Shown: positions 5,309 through 6,669 of the stretch, one piece after another
Layout: each line of letters starts with the position of its first letter
Numbering within the stretch: position 1 is the first letter of the stretch
Source: Treponema sp.
Lineage (GTDB): Bacteria; Spirochaetota; Spirochaetia; Treponematales; Breznakiellaceae
Assembly (NCBI GenBank): GCA_031259345.1
Contig: JAIRLQ010000254.1
Coordinates: forward strand, 1-6,669
DNA length: 6,669 bases
Direction of reading: 5' to 3'
The notes under the pieces: model-generated
Told to the model about the DNA's origin: nothing
Seen by the model: only the letters and a program-made list of their open reading frames with translations
Databases searched by the model: none
Made by a program: the position numbers and the translations under genes

Positions 5309-5908
5309 GAAGACCTGTACCACAAAGCCAACAGACAGGGGCAGCATTAGATTGTCGTAGTCTTCCAGGGGGAAGGCCTCAACAAAAGTGGCTGTTACAG
5401 CTACGGCACCGGCAAGCTGAAGGCTGCCGCATACCCTAAAAGCGGCAATAAAAACGGCGATAAAACAGGCCAAAGAGCCCTCGATACTTTTGCCGTTCAT
5501 AAAAGCCGGCCGGAAACGGCCCAAAAACCTGCCAACAAGACCGGCAAGGCCGTCCCCAAAAGCCAAAGCATAAATGGCAATGGCTGCTGCCGCAGGCGAA
5601 AATGCCAAAATGGAGAAAAGGGCGCCCAATGCCAGGGTAACAGGCCCTAGAACAAAATGGCCTTCATCACGGGCCCGCGAGGCTGCGGCAGTTATGGAAG
5701 ACACTATGGGCACTTTGACGCCGGCAAGACGCAGAACCTCGAAGGCGGTGTAGGACAGCACCCCCGCAGCAAGAAAAGCGATTGTTACATTCCGGCTTAG
5801 CCCTGCCATTACGGGACAAAAAGCGATGAGAAAATGAATCAGCTTTCTTATAAGCTCTGTTTTTAAATCCCGGGTATAAGGCAGCGCCGGTAACCGCAGA
5901 TCACTCAT
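5303..5908 (-). CDS. SEC59/dolichol kinase-like integral membrane CTP-dependent lipid kinase or cytidylyltransferase family protein
   Basis: The product has 201 residues and about six or seven membrane segments. Motifs in order are R-K-L-I-H-F at 21-26; A-R-D-E-G-H-F-V-L-G-P at 79-89; A-F-G-D-G-L-A-G-L-V-G at 116-126; K-S-I-E-G-S at 140-145; and V-E-A-F-P-L-E-D-Y-D-N-L at 176-187. This set is the signature of the COG0170 family (Sec59 dolichol kinase, yeast Dgk1 diacylglycerol kinase, plant Vte5 phytol kinase). Members use CTP to phosphorylate a membrane lipid alcohol, and bacterial ones are often labelled phosphatidate cytidylyltransferase. The substrate here cannot be read from sequence; an isoprenoid alcohol or diacylglycerol is possible. 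The start lacks a clear ribosome site. Possible -10 boxes lie in the AT-rich upstream region (minus strand, around 5936-5941 and 5984-5989). The gene is convergent with the membrane protein gene, with a 6-bp stop overlap. Confidence 0.82.
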   Translation of the reverse strand: MSDLRLPALPYTRDLKTELIRKLIHFLIAFCPVMAGLSRNVTIAFLAAGVLSYTAFEVLRLAGVKVPIVSSITAAASRARDEGHFVLGPVTLALGALFSILAFSPAAAAIAIYALAFGDGLAGLVGRFLGRFRPAFMNGKSIEGSLACFIAVFIAAFRVCGSLQLAGAVAVTATFVEAFPLEDYDNLMLPLSVGFVVQVFL

Positions 5909-6007
5909 GTTTATTTATCAGCAATTTCCGTTCCAACTATAAAAGCTAAAGCTCATAAAAATTAACTCTTTCATTTATAAGGAATTATAAAAGAAAAAAA
6001 CTATAAA

Positions 6008-6175
6008 TTGAATGTCAAAAATACTTTTATCGATAAATCGTATGAATTATTATACAGGAAAAATTCTTTTATTACTATGATTGTAAAGGCTTTCCCGAAA
6101 CTAACTGAATTTTGGGAATGGCTCTGTATTGTAGATATTCTTTTACGGGCTGTATATGGCGTTGACAAAATTTAA
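6008..6175 (+). CDS. Candidate small gene or gene remnant in the AT-rich region
   Basis: A frame stays open from 5981 to a TAA at 6173-6175 (64 sense codons) in DNA so AT-rich that stops should be frequent. From a TTG at 6008 it would encode 55 residues, and from the ATG at 6077 only 32 (MIVKAFPKLTEFWEWL...). The peptide has a protein-like mix, with aromatic residues and a hydrophobic-charged alternation toward the end. No ribosome site stands near either start (AGGAA at 6056-6060 is 16 nt from the ATG), and the tRNA -35 box overlaps its last codons. It could be a 5'-truncated remnant of an older insertion, a real small protein, or chance. I recognise no family. Confidence 0.18.
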   Translation: MNVKNTFIDKSYELLYRKNSFITMIVKAFPKLTEFWEWLCIVDILLRAVYGVDKI

Positions 6176-6191
6176 ACAAAAGTGATAGCAT
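6162..6191 (+). promoter_or_regulatory. Promoter of tRNA-Val
   Basis: A consensus TTGACA (6162-6167) is followed after 18 bp by TAGCAT (6186-6191), four of six matches, with an extended -10 TG at 6183-6184. Transcription would start near 6198, giving about 53 nt of 5' leader to be trimmed by RNase P. Confidence 0.65.
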
Positions 6192-6250
6192 AAGAATGCG
6201 TATTATTGGTCGCAAGCGGCCCCGGACTTTACCGGCTATGACAGTTTTTT

Positions 6251-6323
6251 GGGCGATTAACTCAGTGGCTAGAGTGCTACCTTCACACGGTAGAAGTCAC
6301 TGGTTCAAATCCAGTATCGCCCA
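6251..6323 (+). tRNA. tRNA-Val, anticodon CAC
   Basis: The 73-nt cloverleaf is complete. Acceptor stem 6251-6257 pairs with 6316-6322 (7 perfect pairs) with discriminator A at 6323. The D stem is ACTC (6260-6263) with GAGT (6272-6275). The anticodon stem CTACC/GGTAG encloses TTCACAC, with anticodon CAC at 6284-6286 reading GUG. The T stem ACTGG/CCAGT encloses TTCAAAT. CCA is not encoded: the next bases are GTG, so CCA must be added enzymatically. The gene serves as the probable integration site of the element beginning downstream, and its 3' part would then be the attachment core. Confidence 0.96.
6299..6323 (+). other. Probable attachment-site core (attL) in the tRNA 3' end
   Basis: Tyrosine recombinases of islands and prophages typically recombine within the T arm and acceptor end of a tRNA and rebuild an intact gene. 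The integrase-like gene starting 126 bp downstream in the same orientation makes this segment the likely crossover region. The matching copy at the far end would be outside the window. No second copy is present here, so the exact borders are inferred. Confidence 0.4.
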
Positions 6324-6389
6324 GTGTTTAATTGCTTATAGAGCAAGGAATTAGCTGACCGAACAACGGAAGCTGTATCACACAAAAAG

Positions 6390-6437
6390 CCCCGAGGTAC
6401 ACAGCAAGGTACATTGATACCGGGCCTTGCCTTGGGG
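6390..6437 (+). promoter_or_regulatory. Structured leader with direct repeats upstream of the integrase gene
   Basis: AGGTACA occurs twice, at 6395-6401 and 6407-6413, a 12-bp period. CCCCGAGG (6390-6397) can pair with CCTTGGGG (6430-6437) with one G-U pair, and inside it GCAAGG (6404-6409) can pair with CCTTGC (6425-6430), sharing one base at 6430. Direct repeats next to an att site are often integrase arm-binding sites, and the hairpin lies directly ahead of the integrase ribosome site (AAGGTGA, 6439-6445). Confidence 0.35.
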
Positions 6438-6449
6438 GAAGGTGAGATT

Positions 6450-6669
6450 ATGCGTCTGTTGAAACCCCACGCGCCCTATTGTATTTACCGTAAACTGACC
6501 AAGGCCGGGTATTTCTGGTATGTCCGTTACTGGGACGAAGCCGGCCGGAAATACACCTGTATCCGGGCAACCGGAATCCCGGGAAAGAAGCTGACCGCGG
6601 AGGAAATGAAGCCGCCCGAGGGATATGTCAACGAACAACGGCGCCGGAACCTTACATTCCACGGGCTGC
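6450..6669 (+). CDS. int: Tyrosine recombinase / phage-type integrase, N-terminal part only (3' cut by window end)
   Basis: The frame is open from the ATG at 6450 through the window end (73 codons visible, no stop). The start is well supported by AAGGTGA at 6439-6445, 4 nt upstream. The N-terminus has a basic opening (MRLLKPHAPYCIYRKL) and then YFWYVRYWDEAGRKY at about 21-35 and T-G-I-P-G-K-K at about 41-47. This is the arm-type DNA-binding beta-sheet pattern I associate with integrases of Treponema and related elements. The catalytic domain (R...H-X-X-R...Y) would lie beyond the window, so activity cannot be judged. The position, 126 bp after and in the same direction as a tRNA 3' end, strongly supports the call. 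It would catalyse insertion and excision of the adjacent element. The alternative, an unrelated DNA-binding protein, is less likely given the context. Confidence 0.75.
   Translation, partial: MRLLKPHAPYCIYRKLTKAGYFWYVRYWDEAGRKYTCIRATGIPGKKLTAEEMKPPEGYVNEQRRRNLTFHGL

Larger units (their letters stand above)
5909..6250. other. AT-rich intergenic region
   Basis: This 342-bp stretch is markedly richer in A and T than the rest of the window up to about 6180, with runs of A (5994-6000) and T. It must contain the promoter of the minus-strand SEC59-like gene (several TATAAT-like boxes but no good -35) and that of the tRNA. It also contains a 65-codon open frame listed separately. Near 6210-6235 a GC-rich segment with CCGG...CCGG pairing precedes a T6 run (6245-6250) directly before the tRNA. 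The composition break suggests either regulatory DNA or an old insertion beside the tRNA. Confidence 0.6.

Noticed and set aside
6210..6250. CCGG...CCGG hairpin plus T6 before the tRNA, considered as a terminator
   Set aside because: The stem is 4 bp, the T run is 11 nt away from it, and a terminator there would cut off the tRNA from its own promoter.
6196..6348. Plus-strand open frame starting ATG at 6196 and running through the tRNA
   Set aside because: It reads across a complete tRNA cloverleaf and starts at the predicted transcription start, so it has no leader. It is an artefact of tRNA sequence.
6360..6641. CGAACAACGG occurring at 6360-6369 and 6632-6641, considered as an att-type direct repeat
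   Set aside because: The second copy is inside the integrase coding sequence and the repeat is only 10 bp. It does not overlap the tRNA, so chance is the simpler explanation.
6378..6662. Minus-strand 94-codon open frame opposite the integrase start
   Set aside because: It lies antisense to a frame with a strong ribosome site and a recognisable integrase N-terminus. Its own translation has no familiar features.

Overview
The window looks like a spirochaete chromosome, most likely a Treponema of the termite-gut or environmental type. This is an inference from several things: moderate-to-high G+C, a spirochaete-style lipoprotein signal, a DUF2259-like secreted protein, a lamin-tail lipoprotein, and a first gene belonging to a family of unknown function that I recall as recurrent in Treponema. 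The species cannot be fixed from the sequence alone.

Layout. Positions 1-523 hold the 3' part of a hypothetical gene, closed by a strong GC-rich terminator set inside a larger set of overlapping inverted repeats (548-609). A near-perfect sigma70 promoter (708-736) then drives a probable two-gene unit: a membrane protein with a bacterial PH domain (788-1420) and thioredoxin (1447-1770). Next come single genes in alternating orientation: a lamin-tail lipoprotein (minus, 1882-2907), a hypothetical gene carrying an in-frame 2 x 60 bp tandem repeat (plus, 3018-3542), a DUF2259-type secreted protein (minus, 3583-4281), a polytopic membrane protein (plus, about 4475-5308), and a SEC59/dolichol-kinase-like membrane enzyme (minus, 5303-5908) whose stop overlaps that of its convergent neighbour.

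Positions 5909-6250 are AT-rich and unlike the rest. They contain the tRNA promoter and one long open frame that may be a small gene or a remnant. A tRNA-Val(CAC) gene lies at 6251-6323. It is followed 126 bp later by the start of a gene that looks like a tyrosine-recombinase integrase (6450 to the window end). This is the classic left border of an integrative element inserted at the 3' end of a tRNA gene, so the right edge of the window is probably the first few hundred bases of a prophage, ICE or genomic island whose cargo lies outside.

How the genes relate. Most of the chromosomal genes encode envelope-associated proteins (two-TM PH protein, lipoprotein, exported DUF2259 protein, polytopic protein, membrane lipid kinase-like enzyme). 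Their alternating strands argue against one pathway operon. Only PH protein-thioredoxin is a convincing co-transcribed pair. I found no CRISPR array, no rRNA, no complete insertion sequence and no recognisable defence system. The strongest leads are the tRNA/integrase border, the coding-sequence minisatellite, and the structured intergenic regions.
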